Part shown: positions 42,898-51,171 of the stretch, in pieces
Numbering within the stretch: position 1 is the first letter of the stretch
Layout: every line of letters begins with the position of its first letter
Assembly (NCBI RefSeq): GCF_050314555.1
Contig: NZ_JBNPNH010000002.1
Span: forward strand, 391,406-455,405
Length of the DNA: 64,000 nt
Reading direction: 5' to 3'
Source: Spyradosoma sp004558035
Lineage (GTDB): Bacteria > Verrucomicrobiota > Verrucomicrobiia > Opitutales > UBA953
Notes under the pieces: generated by a model
What the model saw: only the letters and a program-made list of their open reading frames with translations
What the model was told of the DNA's origin: nothing
The model's database searches: none
Program-made: the position numbers and the translations under genes

Positions 42898-44103
42898 ATG
42901 AAAACTACATTCATCGGCTTAGGCTACATCGGACTGCCGACGGCGATCATCGCCGCCAAGAGCGGGCTCGACGTCGTCGGAACGGACATCAACCCGACCA
43001 TCGTCGAAAAAACCAACCGCGGCGAAATCCACATCGTCGAACCCGGGCTGCAGGAGCTCTGCGCCGAAGTCGTCCGCGCGGGCAAGCTGCGCGCGACGCT
43101 CACGCCCGAGGTCAGCGACGTCTATCTCGTCGTCGTTCCGACCCCGTTCAAAGGCAACCACGAGCCGGACATCTCCTACGTGGAGGCCGCGACGCGCTCC
43201 GTAATCCCGATTCTCAAGGCGGGCGACCTCTTCATCATCGAATCGACCTCGCCCGTCGGCACCACCGAAAAGATGGCGGAGCTGATCTACGCGCATCGAC
43301 CGGAGCTCAAGGGCGCCCTCCACGTCGCCTACTGCCCGGAACGCATCCTTCCCGGGAACGTCATTTACGAGCTGGAGAACAACGACCGCGTCATCGGCGG
43401 CATGGACGAAGCCGCCACGCGCAAAGCGCAGGAATTTTACGCGCACTTCGTCAAAGGCAGGCTCCACCCGACGAACGCGAAGACGGCGGAGCTCTGCAAG
43501 CTCACGGAAAACTCCTCCCGCGACGTGCAGATCGCCTTCGCGAACGAGCTTTCCTTCATCTGCGACAAGGCGGGCATCAACGTCTGGGAACTGATCGAAC
43601 TCGCGAACAAGCATCCGCGCGTGAAGATTCTCCAGCCCGGCTGCGGCGTCGGCGGGCACTGCATCGCCGTTGATCCCTATTTCCTCACGGCGGATTTTCC
43701 CGTGGAATCGCAGCTCATCGGCAAAGCCCGCGAGATCAACAACTACAAGGCCTTCTGGTGCGCGGAACGCATCTGCAACGCGATTCTCCGATTCGAGCTC
43801 GAACACAAACGCAAACCCGTTGTCGCGCTGATGGGACTCGCCTTCAAACCGAACATCGACGACCTCCGCGAAGCGCCCGCGAAATACATCGTCTCCAAGG
43901 TGCTGCAGTCCGCCGGGAACGCGGATTTCCTCATCGTCGAGCCGAACGTCCCCGAACACAAAATCTACAAGCTCACGGACTACCGCGAAGCCTACGCCAA
44001 GGCGGACATCGTGGCGATGCTCGTCGCGCACACGCCGTTCAAGGAACTTCCGTGGACCGACGAAAAGGTCATCCTCGACTTCTGCGGCGTCTATAAAAAG
44101 TGA
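42898..44103 (+). CDS. wecC: UDP-N-acetyl-D-mannosamine dehydrogenase
   Basis: 401 residues. Oxidises UDP-ManNAc to UDP-ManNAcA with two NAD+. Rossmann motif GLGYIGLPTAI at residues 7-17; STSPVGTTE, CPERILPGN and the catalytic Cys in GCGVGGHCIAVDPYF are present. The C-terminal UDP-binding domain contains MGLAFKPNIDDLREAPA. wecB follows 5 bp downstream, so together they would make UDP-ManNAcA from UDP-GlcNAc for the surface polysaccharide. Confidence 0.93.
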   Translation: MKTTFIGLGYIGLPTAIIAAKSGLDVVGTDINPTIVEKTNRGEIHIVEPGLQELCAEVVRAGKLRATLTPEVSDVYLVVVPTPFKGNHEPDISYVEAATRSVIPILKAGDLFIIESTSPVGTTEKMAELIYAHRPELKGALHVAYCPERILPGNVIYELENNDRVIGGMDEAATRKAQEFYAHFVKGRLHPTNAKTAELCKLTENSSRDVQIAFANELSFICDKAGINVWELIELANKHPRVKILQPGCGVGGHCIAVDPYFLTADFPVESQLIGKAREINNYKAFWCAERICNAILRFELEHKRKPVVALMGLAFKPNIDDLREAPAKYIVSKVLQSAGNADFLIVEPNVPEHKIYKLTDYREAYAKADIVAMLVAHTPFKELPWTDEKVILDFCGVYKK

Positions 44104-44108
44104 AGCTC

Positions 44109-45272
44109 ATGCCCGCGAAACAGCGTATCATGCTCGTGTTCGGGACGCGCCCGGAGGCCATCAAAATGGCGCCGCTGGTGAAGGCGTTCCGCGCCGTTCC
44201 CGAGAAATTCGAAACGCTCGTCTGCGTGACGGGGCAGCACCGCGAGATGCTCGACCAGGTGCTGCATCTCTTCGAGATCGTCCCCGACTACGACCTCAAC
44301 ATCATGAAGGCCGGGCAGGATCTCTACGACGTCACCGCGCGCGTGCTCACGGGCATGCGCGACGTGCTCGCCGAAGCGAAGCCCGACTTCGTCTTCGTCC
44401 ACGGAGACACCACGACTTCCGCCGCCGCCGCGCTCGCCGCGTTTTACGCGCGCGTTCCCGTGGCGCACGTCGAGGCGGGTCTGCGCACGCACGACGTCTA
44501 CAGCCCCTGGCCCGAGGAGATGAACCGCCAGATCACGGGGCGCATCGCGACGCGACATTTCGCGCCGACGCCCCTTTCCCGCGAAAATCTGCTCAAGGAA
44601 AACGTTCCCGCCGAGCGCATTTTCGTGACGGGCAACACCGTGATCGACGCGCTCCGCTCCGTCGTCGCCAAGCTCGGCGAGGACGCCGCGCTGCGGGAAC
44701 GCGTCGCCGCGACGCTATGCTCGGCCGGCATTCCGCGGGAACGGCTTGACGCGTGGAGCACGGGAACGCGCCGCATGGTGCTCATCACGGGACACCGCCG
44801 GGAAAACTTCGGCGAAGGCTTCATCCGCATGTGCACGGGCATCCGAGACCTGAATCTGAAATATCCAGGCGTCGATTTCGTCTATCCGATGCACCTGAAC
44901 CCGAACGTGCGCAGGCCGATCCGCGAAGTCTTCGGCGCGGGCGTTCCCGCGAACATGTTCTTCGCCGAGCCGCAGGAATACCTGCCGTTCGTTCGACTGA
45001 TGGAGCTTTCTTCGATCGTGCTGACAGACAGCGGCGGCATTCAGGAGGAAGCGCCCGGGCTGGGCAAACCGGTGCTGGTGATGCGCGACACGACGGAACG
45101 CCCCGAAGCGCTCGCGGCGGGAACGGTGAAGCTCGTCGGCACCAGCCGCGAAAAAATCGTCGCGGAAGTCTCACGCCTGTTGGACGACGCGGCGCACTAC
45201 GCGTCGATGTCCGAAGCGCAGAATCCCTACGGCGACGGCAACGCCTGCCGAAGAATCCTCGAAACCTTCTGA
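44109..45272 (+). CDS. wecB: UDP-N-acetylglucosamine 2-epimerase (non-hydrolysing)
   Basis: 387 residues. Interconverts UDP-GlcNAc and UDP-ManNAc. FGTRPEAIKMAPLV, VHGDTTTS, HVEAGLRTHDVYSPWPEEMNRQ, TGHRRENFG and LTDSGGIQEEAPGLGKPVL are all canonical. Complete. Part of its 3' half (44761-45174) is duplicated at 47114-47527. Start ATG at 44109; a GTG at 44100 overlaps the wecC stop but is less likely. Confidence 0.95.
   Translation: MPAKQRIMLVFGTRPEAIKMAPLVKAFRAVPEKFETLVCVTGQHREMLDQVLHLFEIVPDYDLNIMKAGQDLYDVTARVLTGMRDVLAEAKPDFVFVHGDTTTSAAAALAAFYARVPVAHVEAGLRTHDVYSPWPEEMNRQITGRIATRHFAPTPLSRENLLKENVPAERIFVTGNTVIDALRSVVAKLGEDAALRERVAATLCSAGIPRERLDAWSTGTRRMVLITGHRRENFGEGFIRMCTGIRDLNLKYPGVDFVYPMHLNPNVRRPIREVFGAGVPANMFFAEPQEYLPFVRLMELSSIVLTDSGGIQEEAPGLGKPVLVMRDTTERPEALAAGTVKLVGTSREKIVAEVSRLLDDAAHYASMSEAQNPYGDGNACRRILETF
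44761..45174 (+). repeat. 414-bp direct repeat, copy 1 (within wecB)
   Basis: Matches 47114-47527 with only scattered substitutions (e.g. A/G at 44873 vs 47226). Similarity starts exactly at CGGGAACGCG and stops at GTCTCAC. The repeats bracket a 1.94-kb segment containing GxxExxY copy 2, GT2c and a glycosyltransferase stub. Confidence 0.92.
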
Positions 45273-45301
45273 ATCCATCCGCAAATTCACGAATTTCACG
45301 A

Positions 45302-45688
45302 ATGACCTCCGAAAACAGAGAACTGCTTTTCAAGGACGAAGCCCACGCCGTCGTCGGGGCGGCGATGAAGCTTCACGCCGCGCTCGGAAACGGTTTTCTG
45401 GAAGCCGTCTATCAGGAAGGGCTGGCGCTCGCGTTCCGCAAGTTCGGCGTTCCTTTCGAAGCTCAGAAGGAGCTTCGCATCGAGCTCTGGGGCGAGAAGC
45501 TGAACAAGACGTATTTCGCGGACTTCGTCTGCTTCGGGAAGATCATCGTCGAAATCAAGGCTCTGCAAAAGCTTTCCGGCGCGGAAGAATCGCAGGTGCT
45601 CAATTACCTGAAGGCGACGGGCTTCCGCCTCGGGATCCTCATCAACTTCGGCGCGCCGAGCCTGGAGTTCAAACGCATCGTCCGATGA
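45302..45688 (+). CDS. GxxExxY protein (PD-(D/E)XK-fold), copy 2
   Basis: 128 residues. Hallmark GNGFLEAVYQEGL, nuclease-like core TYFADFVCFGKIIVEIKAL (Asp, E-x-K), then ESQVLNYLKATGFRLGILINFG. Only about half of the residues match copy 1 at 36.6 kb, so the two are not recent duplicates. It is immediately preceded by CCGCAAATTCACGAATTTCA (45281-45300) and followed by family C repeats. The stop overlaps the GT2c start as ATGA (45685-45688), the same coupling seen for copy 1 and GT2b. Confidence 0.87.
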   Translation: MTSENRELLFKDEAHAVVGAAMKLHAALGNGFLEAVYQEGLALAFRKFGVPFEAQKELRIELWGEKLNKTYFADFVCFGKIIVEIKALQKLSGAEESQVLNYLKATGFRLGILINFGAPSLEFKRIVR

Positions 45689-47022
45689 GCACGCAAAAAC
45701 AGTCCACGAATTGCACAAATTCCACGAATTCTTCAATTGGTGAAATTCGTGAAATTAGCGGACCCGCCCCGATGAATCCCGAATTTCAGCCGCAGATGCC
45801 GTTCCCGCCGGAGGTCCAAAGCCATGCGCCAAGCGCCGAGCACGGAACGAGCACGCAAAAACAATCCACGAATTGCACGAATTCCACGAATTCTTCAATT
45901 AGTGAAATTCGTGAAATTAGTGGATGCTCCCAAAAAACAATTGGTGAAATTCGTGAAATTAGTGGACCCGCCCCGAAGATTTCGGTCATCGTTCCCGTTT
46001 ACAAGGTGGAAAAATACCTCCCCGAGTGCATCGAGAGCGTGCTCGCGCAGACGTTCACGGACTTCGAACTCATCCTCGTCGACGACGGTTCCCCGGACAA
46101 CTGCGGCGCGATCTGCGACACCTACGCCGCGCGCGACCCCCGCATCCGCGTCTTCCACAAAGAAAACGGCGGCGTTTCCTCCGCCCGCAATCTCGGGCTC
46201 GACCACGCCCGCGGCGAATGGATCGCATTCGTCGATTCCGACGACACCGTGGGCGAAAAATACCTTGAACACCTTTGGAGCGAAGGACCCGCCGCGGGAA
46301 CGCTTGTCTTCTCCGGCCTCACCAATCTCGACGAAAAAGGACGCGAAACACGCCGGCTTCAATTCTCGGCGGGAACGCGTCCCGTCCGCGAAGCGTTCCG
46401 CGAGAAACAGCTTTACCTCTACGGCTATCCGGTTTCAAAGCTCTACGACGCCCGCGTCGTCGCGCGGGAACGCCTTCACTTCGATCCGGAAATTTCCATG
46501 TCGGAAGACATGCTCTTCATGGCGGATTACCTGCGCTTCGCTTCCGCAATCGCGTTCCGCGCCGCCTGCACCGACTATTGCTACTGGTTCCGCGCCGGCT
46601 CGCTCTCGAAACGCTACGAACCATTCGAAAACGCGTTCAAACTTTTCCTGCGGGAACGCGAAGCGTTCGAAAATCTGGGAATCTTCGACTTTAACGACCG
46701 CGAACGAGGTATGTTCCAATGGGGCTTCTTCCGAGCGATTTCCTGCCTTTATCGCCCGCCGTTCCCGCCGCGCGCCGAACGCCTCGAAAAACTGCGCCGC
46801 GCACGCTCCGAACTTCGCGGGAACGAATTTTCAGCGGCAGACATCAATTTTCGGAAACGGCTTTTTCTCACGAAACGTTTCCACGTTTTTGATTTCGTGA
46901 CGAATCTTTTGTTCCGTCTGCGCTACGGCATGCTCGCGCCGGTGTGGATTACTTACCGCGCATGGGTAAACGCTTCCGCGCACCGCCGAAACAGAAAAAA
47001 AAAGGAGAAAGGATTAAAATGA
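45685..47022 (+). CDS. Family 2 glycosyltransferase with repeat-encoded N-terminus (GT2c)
   Basis: 445 residues. The first ~97 residues are translated family C and B repeats (STQKQSTNCTNSTNSS twice; GEIREISG three times; MNPEFQPQM once). The GT-A core then begins at KISVIVPVYKVEKYLPE with LVDDGSPDNCGAI and FVDSDDTVG. The C-terminal half (CNWFRA-like YCYWFRAGSLSKRYEPFENAFKLF) is unique to this copy. It is coupled to GxxExxY copy 2 by ATGA and to the downstream GT stub by ATGA (47019-47022). The shorter native start may be internal; no Met precedes the core after the repeats, so the repeat-derived head seems to be translated. Confidence 0.82.
   Translation: MSTQKQSTNCTNSTNSSIGEIREISGPAPMNPEFQPQMPFPPEVQSHAPSAEHGTSTQKQSTNCTNSTNSSISEIREISGCSQKTIGEIREISGPAPKISVIVPVYKVEKYLPECIESVLAQTFTDFELILVDDGSPDNCGAICDTYAARDPRIRVFHKENGGVSSARNLGLDHARGEWIAFVDSDDTVGEKYLEHLWSEGPAAGTLVFSGLTNLDEKGRETRRLQFSAGTRPVREAFREKQLYLYGYPVSKLYDARVVARERLHFDPEISMSEDMLFMADYLRFASAIAFRAACTDYCYWFRAGSLSKRYEPFENAFKLFLREREAFENLGIFDFNDRERGMFQWGFFRAISCLYRPPFPPRAERLEKLRRARSELRGNEFSAADINFRKRLFLTKRFHVFDFVTNLLFRLRYGMLAPVWITYRAWVNASAHRRNRKKKEKGLK
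45688..45976. repeat. Family C repeats (CACGAATTTCACGAAT-type) read in frame in GT2c
   Basis: Two near-complete copies (45688-45770 and 45848-45925) of a unit with TCCACGAATTGCAC, ATTCCACGAATTCTTCAATT and GTGAAATTCGTGAAATTAG, plus a half copy (45939-45976). Each unit is a loose palindrome (TCCACGAATT...AATTAGTGGA). Between them lies a family B fragment with CCGAATTTCAGCCGCAG. Similar phrases occur at 16052-16070 and 45281-45300. Confidence 0.8.
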
Positions 47023-47117
47023 ACCTCCTTTTCCTATACGGCGCAGAAATCAACCCCGAGCGCGGCGGCGTGCAGCGCGTGACGTCCGTGCTCGCGGACG
47101 AATTCTCTCGGCGCGGG
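47019..47117 (+). pseudogene. 5' stub of a GT4 glycosyltransferase
   Basis: MNLLFLYGAEINPERGGVQR then VTSVLADEFSRRGN is the N-terminus of a GT4 glycosyltransferase. It has a good ribosome-binding site (AAGGAG at about 47001-47006) and ATGA overlap with GT2c. At 47114 the sequence switches to the wecB duplicate in another frame. The switch happens inside GCGGGAACGC, a word shared by both parents. Confidence 0.75.
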
Positions 47118-47547
47118 AACGCGCCGCATGGTGCTCATCACGGGACACCGCCGGGAAAACTTCGGCGAAGGCTTCATCCGCATGTGCACGGGCATCCGAG
47201 ACCTGAATCTGAAATATCCGGGCGTCGATTTCGTCTATCCGATGCACCTGAACCCGAACGTGCGCAAGCCGATCCGCGAGGTCTTCGGCGCGGACGTTCC
47301 CGCGAACATGTTCTTCGCCGAGCCGCAGGAATACCTGCCGTTCGTTCGGCTGATGGAGCTTTCTTCGATCGTGCTGACGGACAGCGGCGGCATCCAGGAG
47401 GAAGCACCCGGGCTGGGCAAACCGGTGCTGGTGATGCGCGACACGACGGAACGCCCCGAAGCGCTCGCGGCGGGAACGGTGAAGCTCGTCGGCACCAGCC
47501 GCGAAAAAATCGTCGCGGAAGTCTCACCCTTTTCAATTTTAGAATGA
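47114..47547 (+). pseudogene. Duplicated internal fragment of wecB (414-bp direct repeat, copy 2)
   Basis: Matches 44761-45174. An open frame starts MVLITGHRRENFGEGFIRM and runs through LTDSGGIQEEAPGLGKPVL to GTSREKIVAEVS, then an unrelated PFSILE and stop. It lacks the N-terminal ~217 residues, so it cannot be an active epimerase. Confidence 0.88.
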
Positions 47548-47821
47548 TGAGGAAGCAGATAGAGAATTCAGAAAACAAAAACGACGAATTCAAGAAACCT
47601 GTTTCTCACATTGTTTACCACACTCTTATGGTATGGTGCGCCTTCCGTTATGCGAAGCAATGCGCTCTACTGCTTTGTTTCAGCGGGAGATTTTGGAATT
47701 CGCGAAGCAACATGCTGCAGACGCTCGCTCTAACCATATTTTCAAACTTTTTTCAATCTCGCCACTCACTACCTACATCTTGGCCCGCACTAAAATTCTC
47801 CTGGACAGACTTCTAAAAAAA
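47548..47821. other. A/T-rich junction before the acquired glycosyltransferase
   Basis: 274 bp with a marked drop in G+C relative to the left side. No gene is supported; an open frame exists but has no family-like sequence. Probably the leading edge of a foreign segment whose original upstream gene was lost. Confidence 0.45.
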
Positions 47822-48844
47822 ATGAATCTGAGCACCACATTTTCAGTCGTCATTCCGACCTACAAAAGAACGAAATGTCTCAAGGAGACTCTTTTGAGCA
47901 TTCTTCTCTCGAGAGAGGAAATCAAAGAAATAATCTTGGTAGACCAGAGCGATTCAAAAATCGCAGAGGAAATCAGAGCCTTCGTCGAAGAATCGAAAAA
48001 AATATTCCAACCCTGCGAATTGACTTTGATTCATTCTGAACAACCAAGTTTGACTGCAGCAAGAAATATCGGTCTAAAAAAAGCTGCTTCTGATTGGGTG
48101 ATTTTTTGCGATGACGACGTCATTTGGCCGGAAGGAATCATATTGAAACTCAAGGACCGCATAATTGCAGAAAGAGATCTCGTACTGATAGGAGGACTGA
48201 ACTACGAAGGGAAAGGCGATACATACACTGAAGCCGTTTCAAGTATTATTTCATCTCGTCCGCAAAACCTATTCGTCCGCTTTTTACGTTGGCTTGTCGG
48301 GCGAGGAGGGCTTTCCGTGATGCGAGGGCACGCGTCACATGCAGTATTCGGGAAATTTCCGGAGGATATGAACGGCATTCGAGATACGGAATGGGCGATG
48401 GGATTCTTTTTTGCAATCGATCGTTCTTTCGTGATGTCGCAAGAATTGCTGTTCGACGAAAATCTTAAGAAATATGCTTATGCGGAAGATTTCGATTTTA
48501 CACATAGGCTTTACCGCGTTGCCAAACGGCAGAGAAAGCGCTGCATTTTTTCGCCGGAAATCGGCGTATGGCATAAAGCAACACGAGAATGGCGTATCAG
48601 CCCGCTCTGGCAACAATATGCGCTTTTTATGAACCGCGTGTACATCGGAGAAAAGATTTATCGCAATTTCATAGAATACGCCTGGTTCACTCTCCGTATG
48701 GTCATTGCAGAAACTTATAACTTTCTGCTCTCCGTAAAAGATCGCAACTGGAAATCTTTCCTAAAACTGCATTTCGAATACTTCAAAAACCATTCCCGTA
48801 TAAAAAAAGAAGGCTGGTATTTCCTGCTGGAAAGGGGAAATTAA
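47822..48844 (+). CDS. Family 2 glycosyltransferase, low-G+C, probably acquired
   Basis: 340 residues. GT-A core FSVVIPTYKRTKCLKETLLSIL, EIILVDQSDS, ARNIGLKKAASDWVIFCDDDVIWP (DDD metal-binding site), and the later GFFFAIDRSF/ YAYAEDFDFTHRLYR region typical of GT2 transferases acting on rhamnan- or O-antigen-like chains. The start is the first Met of the conserved core. Base composition and codon use differ from neighbours, and no GGGAACG word occurs from about 47.48 to 50.74 kb. Confidence 0.85.
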   Translation: MNLSTTFSVVIPTYKRTKCLKETLLSILLSREEIKEIILVDQSDSKIAEEIRAFVEESKKIFQPCELTLIHSEQPSLTAARNIGLKKAASDWVIFCDDDVIWPEGIILKLKDRIIAERDLVLIGGLNYEGKGDTYTEAVSSIISSRPQNLFVRFLRWLVGRGGLSVMRGHASHAVFGKFPEDMNGIRDTEWAMGFFFAIDRSFVMSQELLFDENLKKYAYAEDFDFTHRLYRVAKRQRKRCIFSPEIGVWHKATREWRISPLWQQYALFMNRVYIGEKIYRNFIEYAWFTLRMVIAETYNFLLSVKDRNWKSFLKLHFEYFKNHSRIKKEGWYFLLERGN

Positions 48845-48847
48845 AAG

Positions 48848-50095
48848 ATGAGTCGCATCCCTCAACATCCATTTCAAGAGTCTACAGACCGGAAAAGCGT
48901 TTTCTTGCTCTTCTTTGGAAGTATATTAGCCTTTTCTGCCTATTTTTTTCTGCGCACACAAATCTATCCCATTCTCAACACTGCAGGCGGAATAATTATG
49001 TTGGCGCCACTCATAACGCGATTTCCACGTGCGATCCAAGTATTAAAAATGCCACCCGGAAAATTATGGTTTTTTGCTATTATTTTTTCCGCTGGGATGC
49101 TCGTCTTGAGAATGATGAAAAACGGACTAGATTCCGATACTTTGCTTATTGGAGATCTTTATCAATTCTCCTTGGCCTTTGCATTTCTCACCGCAGGATT
49201 TACCTTTTCCGTCCCCCAGAAGATTTTTTGCAAAGCAATTGTTTTCTATGGATTAGCGGTATCACTGGGAGGATTTTTCTTAATGAAATATCAAGGCGGA
49301 GGACTGACAGAGGTCTCTGGAGAATATGCGCTCTCCGCAAAAAATTCGATTTGTGTCATATGGGCAATTGCCGGAGCCCTGCTCTTTTGGAACTATCTTT
49401 ACGGTTATTCCGGGAAAATTATCAAATGGTTGGGAATAGGAGCATTTACTCTCGTCTGCATATGTATTCTTTACGGCAGAGGACGAACTGCATTTCTTGC
49501 ATTAATATCTTTTTCCGTTCTCGCTCTTTATAAAAAATTCGGAAAAGGACGATGGTATATTGGGCTCCTTGTTCTTTTGATTTTGGCAATCTTCTCATGG
49601 CTCTTCTTTCATTTTTTTGGAACTCCAGAACTTTTGAAAGAATCTTTTCTGAAAAACAAAAATGAAGACGACTTAAACAGTATCTCTTCTGGTCGCCTAG
49701 AGTTGATTCTTATGGGCCTCGAGGGATTTCTAGCACACCCTTTTTGGGGATGTGGGGACTTTAACGGGACGATGCCGATTCATTGCTACCCAGTCCGGAT
49801 TCTCGCAGGAAGAGGCCTGATAGGAGGGTTCGGATACATGATTTTCTACTTTTATCTTTGCAAAACTTGCATGAAAAAGCTGGCGGATAGGTCCCTAGGA
49901 AAATTTGACGACATCGGAGTATATATTATGATTGTCCCTCTTTTCGGCAGTCTTGGAGAAATCTGCCAACCATATGGTCCCGGAAGTGTCTCCGGGATAG
50001 CCTTTATGCTCTTTGGAATCTATCTGCGCAAGGAATTCGAAGAAAAAATCCATCCTCGCGATAATCCCATCTCCGCGTATAGGAGGGCTGCGTAA
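48848..50095 (+). CDS. Wzy/WaaL-like O-antigen polymerase or ligase, low-G+C
   Basis: 415 residues with about eleven hydrophobic helices and a large extracytoplasmic segment near residues 260-310 (NKNEDDLNSISSGRLELILMGLEGFLAHPFWGCG). The 'SGR...P..G.G' pattern (SSGRLELILMGLEGFLAHPFWGCG) is the Wzy_C/O-antigen-ligase signature. 3 bp after the preceding GT2, and its stop overlaps the next start as TAATG. Low G+C, same foreign block as the preceding gene. Polymerase versus ligase cannot be decided. Confidence 0.78.
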   Translation: MSRIPQHPFQESTDRKSVFLLFFGSILAFSAYFFLRTQIYPILNTAGGIIMLAPLITRFPRAIQVLKMPPGKLWFFAIIFSAGMLVLRMMKNGLDSDTLLIGDLYQFSLAFAFLTAGFTFSVPQKIFCKAIVFYGLAVSLGGFFLMKYQGGGLTEVSGEYALSAKNSICVIWAIAGALLFWNYLYGYSGKIIKWLGIGAFTLVCICILYGRGRTAFLALISFSVLALYKKFGKGRWYIGLLVLLILAIFSWLFFHFFGTPELLKESFLKNKNEDDLNSISSGRLELILMGLEGFLAHPFWGCGDFNGTMPIHCYPVRILAGRGLIGGFGYMIFYFYLCKTCMKKLADRSLGKFDDIGVYIMIVPLFGSLGEICQPYGPGSVSGIAFMLFGIYLRKEFEEKIHPRDNPISAYRRAA

Positions 50096-51171
50096 TGTCA
50101 CGGGCGCTCTGTTTTTGGCAGAACATGCCCGCCATTCATCAAGTGCCGTATCAGCGGGAACTGGCGACGATGGGATATAAAGTGATGCTTATAGCGGACA
50201 CGGAGATGCTTCCCGAACGCGCCAAGATGGGCTGGACGCGTCCGGATTTGGGCGAAATCGAACTGCGCGTCGGGCTGTCCTGGGAGGAGAAAAGGCGGAT
50301 TTTGGAAACGCAGCCCGCCGACGCCGTGAATTTCGTTTCGGGCGTGCGCGGGTGCCGCGACGGGGGCAAGGTGACGGATTTCTGCATCGCGCGCGGTCTT
50401 CGCGTCGGGTGGATCGCCGAAACCTGGGACGCCCGCGGTTGGAAAGGTTTTCTGCGAACCTTGCTTTATCGTGCGGAAGCGCTGAAATACCGAAACAAAC
50501 TCTCCTTCATTTTGGCGATGGGCGACAAAGGCGTTTCAGCCTATACGCGCGTCGGCTACTCGAAGGAACTGCTGAAACGCTTCTGGTACGTCGTCGATGC
50601 GCCTCCCGCACAAACGAAAAAGCAGCAGGACAAATCCGATTTGATAAAAATCTGTTTCGTCGGACAACTTTGTCCGAGAAAGGGGCCGGACTTGCTTTTG
50701 GAAGCGCTGAGCGGAATTCCGGGCGATTGGATATGCGACATCGTCGGGAACGGGGAAATGAGCGATGCGCTGAAAAAAAAGGCGGGAACGCTCAATCTGT
50801 CAGCCAAGGTGAATTTCGTCGGGGCGCAAAGCAACGAACGCGTCTTCGACTTCATTCGCCGAGCGGACGTCTTCGTTCTGCCGTCGCGTTGGGACGGCTG
50901 GGGGGCGGTCGTCAACGAAGCGCTGTTATGCGGAACTCCCGTCGTCTGCTCCGATGCCGCGGGAGCGGCATGCGTTCTCGACGGCGAGCTCGGATCCGCC
51001 TTCCCGAGCGAAAACGCGACCGAGCTGCGCAAGGCGTTGGAACGGCAAATCCGCCTCGGCCCGGTCTCCCCGGAAAAAAGAGAACGAATCCGCGCTCTCG
51101 CCGAAACGCGCGTTTCGGCGACGGCGGCGGCGAAATTCCTCCGCGAAGAAATTTTAACCGACGCGAAATGA
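50095..51171 (+). CDS. GT4-family glycosyltransferase
   Basis: 358 residues. Short N-terminal domain (CFWQNMPAIHQVPYQRELA), then a GT-B C-terminal domain with ICFVGQLCPRKGPDLLLEAL, IVGNGEMSDALKKKAG and the E-x7-E box WDGWGAVVNEALLCGTPVV. Coupled to the Wzy-like gene (TAATG) and to the next GT4 (ATGA at 51168-51171). The GGGAACG word reappears here (50747), marking the right edge of the foreign block. Confidence 0.82.
   Translation: MSRALCFWQNMPAIHQVPYQRELATMGYKVMLIADTEMLPERAKMGWTRPDLGEIELRVGLSWEEKRRILETQPADAVNFVSGVRGCRDGGKVTDFCIARGLRVGWIAETWDARGWKGFLRTLLYRAEALKYRNKLSFILAMGDKGVSAYTRVGYSKELLKRFWYVVDAPPAQTKKQQDKSDLIKICFVGQLCPRKGPDLLLEALSGIPGDWICDIVGNGEMSDALKKKAGTLNLSAKVNFVGAQSNERVFDFIRRADVFVLPSRWDGWGAVVNEALLCGTPVVCSDAAGAACVLDGELGSAFPSENATELRKALERQIRLGPVSPEKRERIRALAETRVSATAAAKFLREEILTDAK

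Noticed and set aside
44100..45272. GTG start for wecB overlapping the wecC stop
   Set aside because: The ATG at 44109 gives the standard family N-terminus (AKQRIMLVFGTRPEA); the three extra residues have no support.
47633..47821. N-terminal extension of the 47.8 kb GT2 from an upstream start
   Set aside because: The extra 63 residues have no glycosyltransferase similarity, and the conserved core begins at the Met at 47822.
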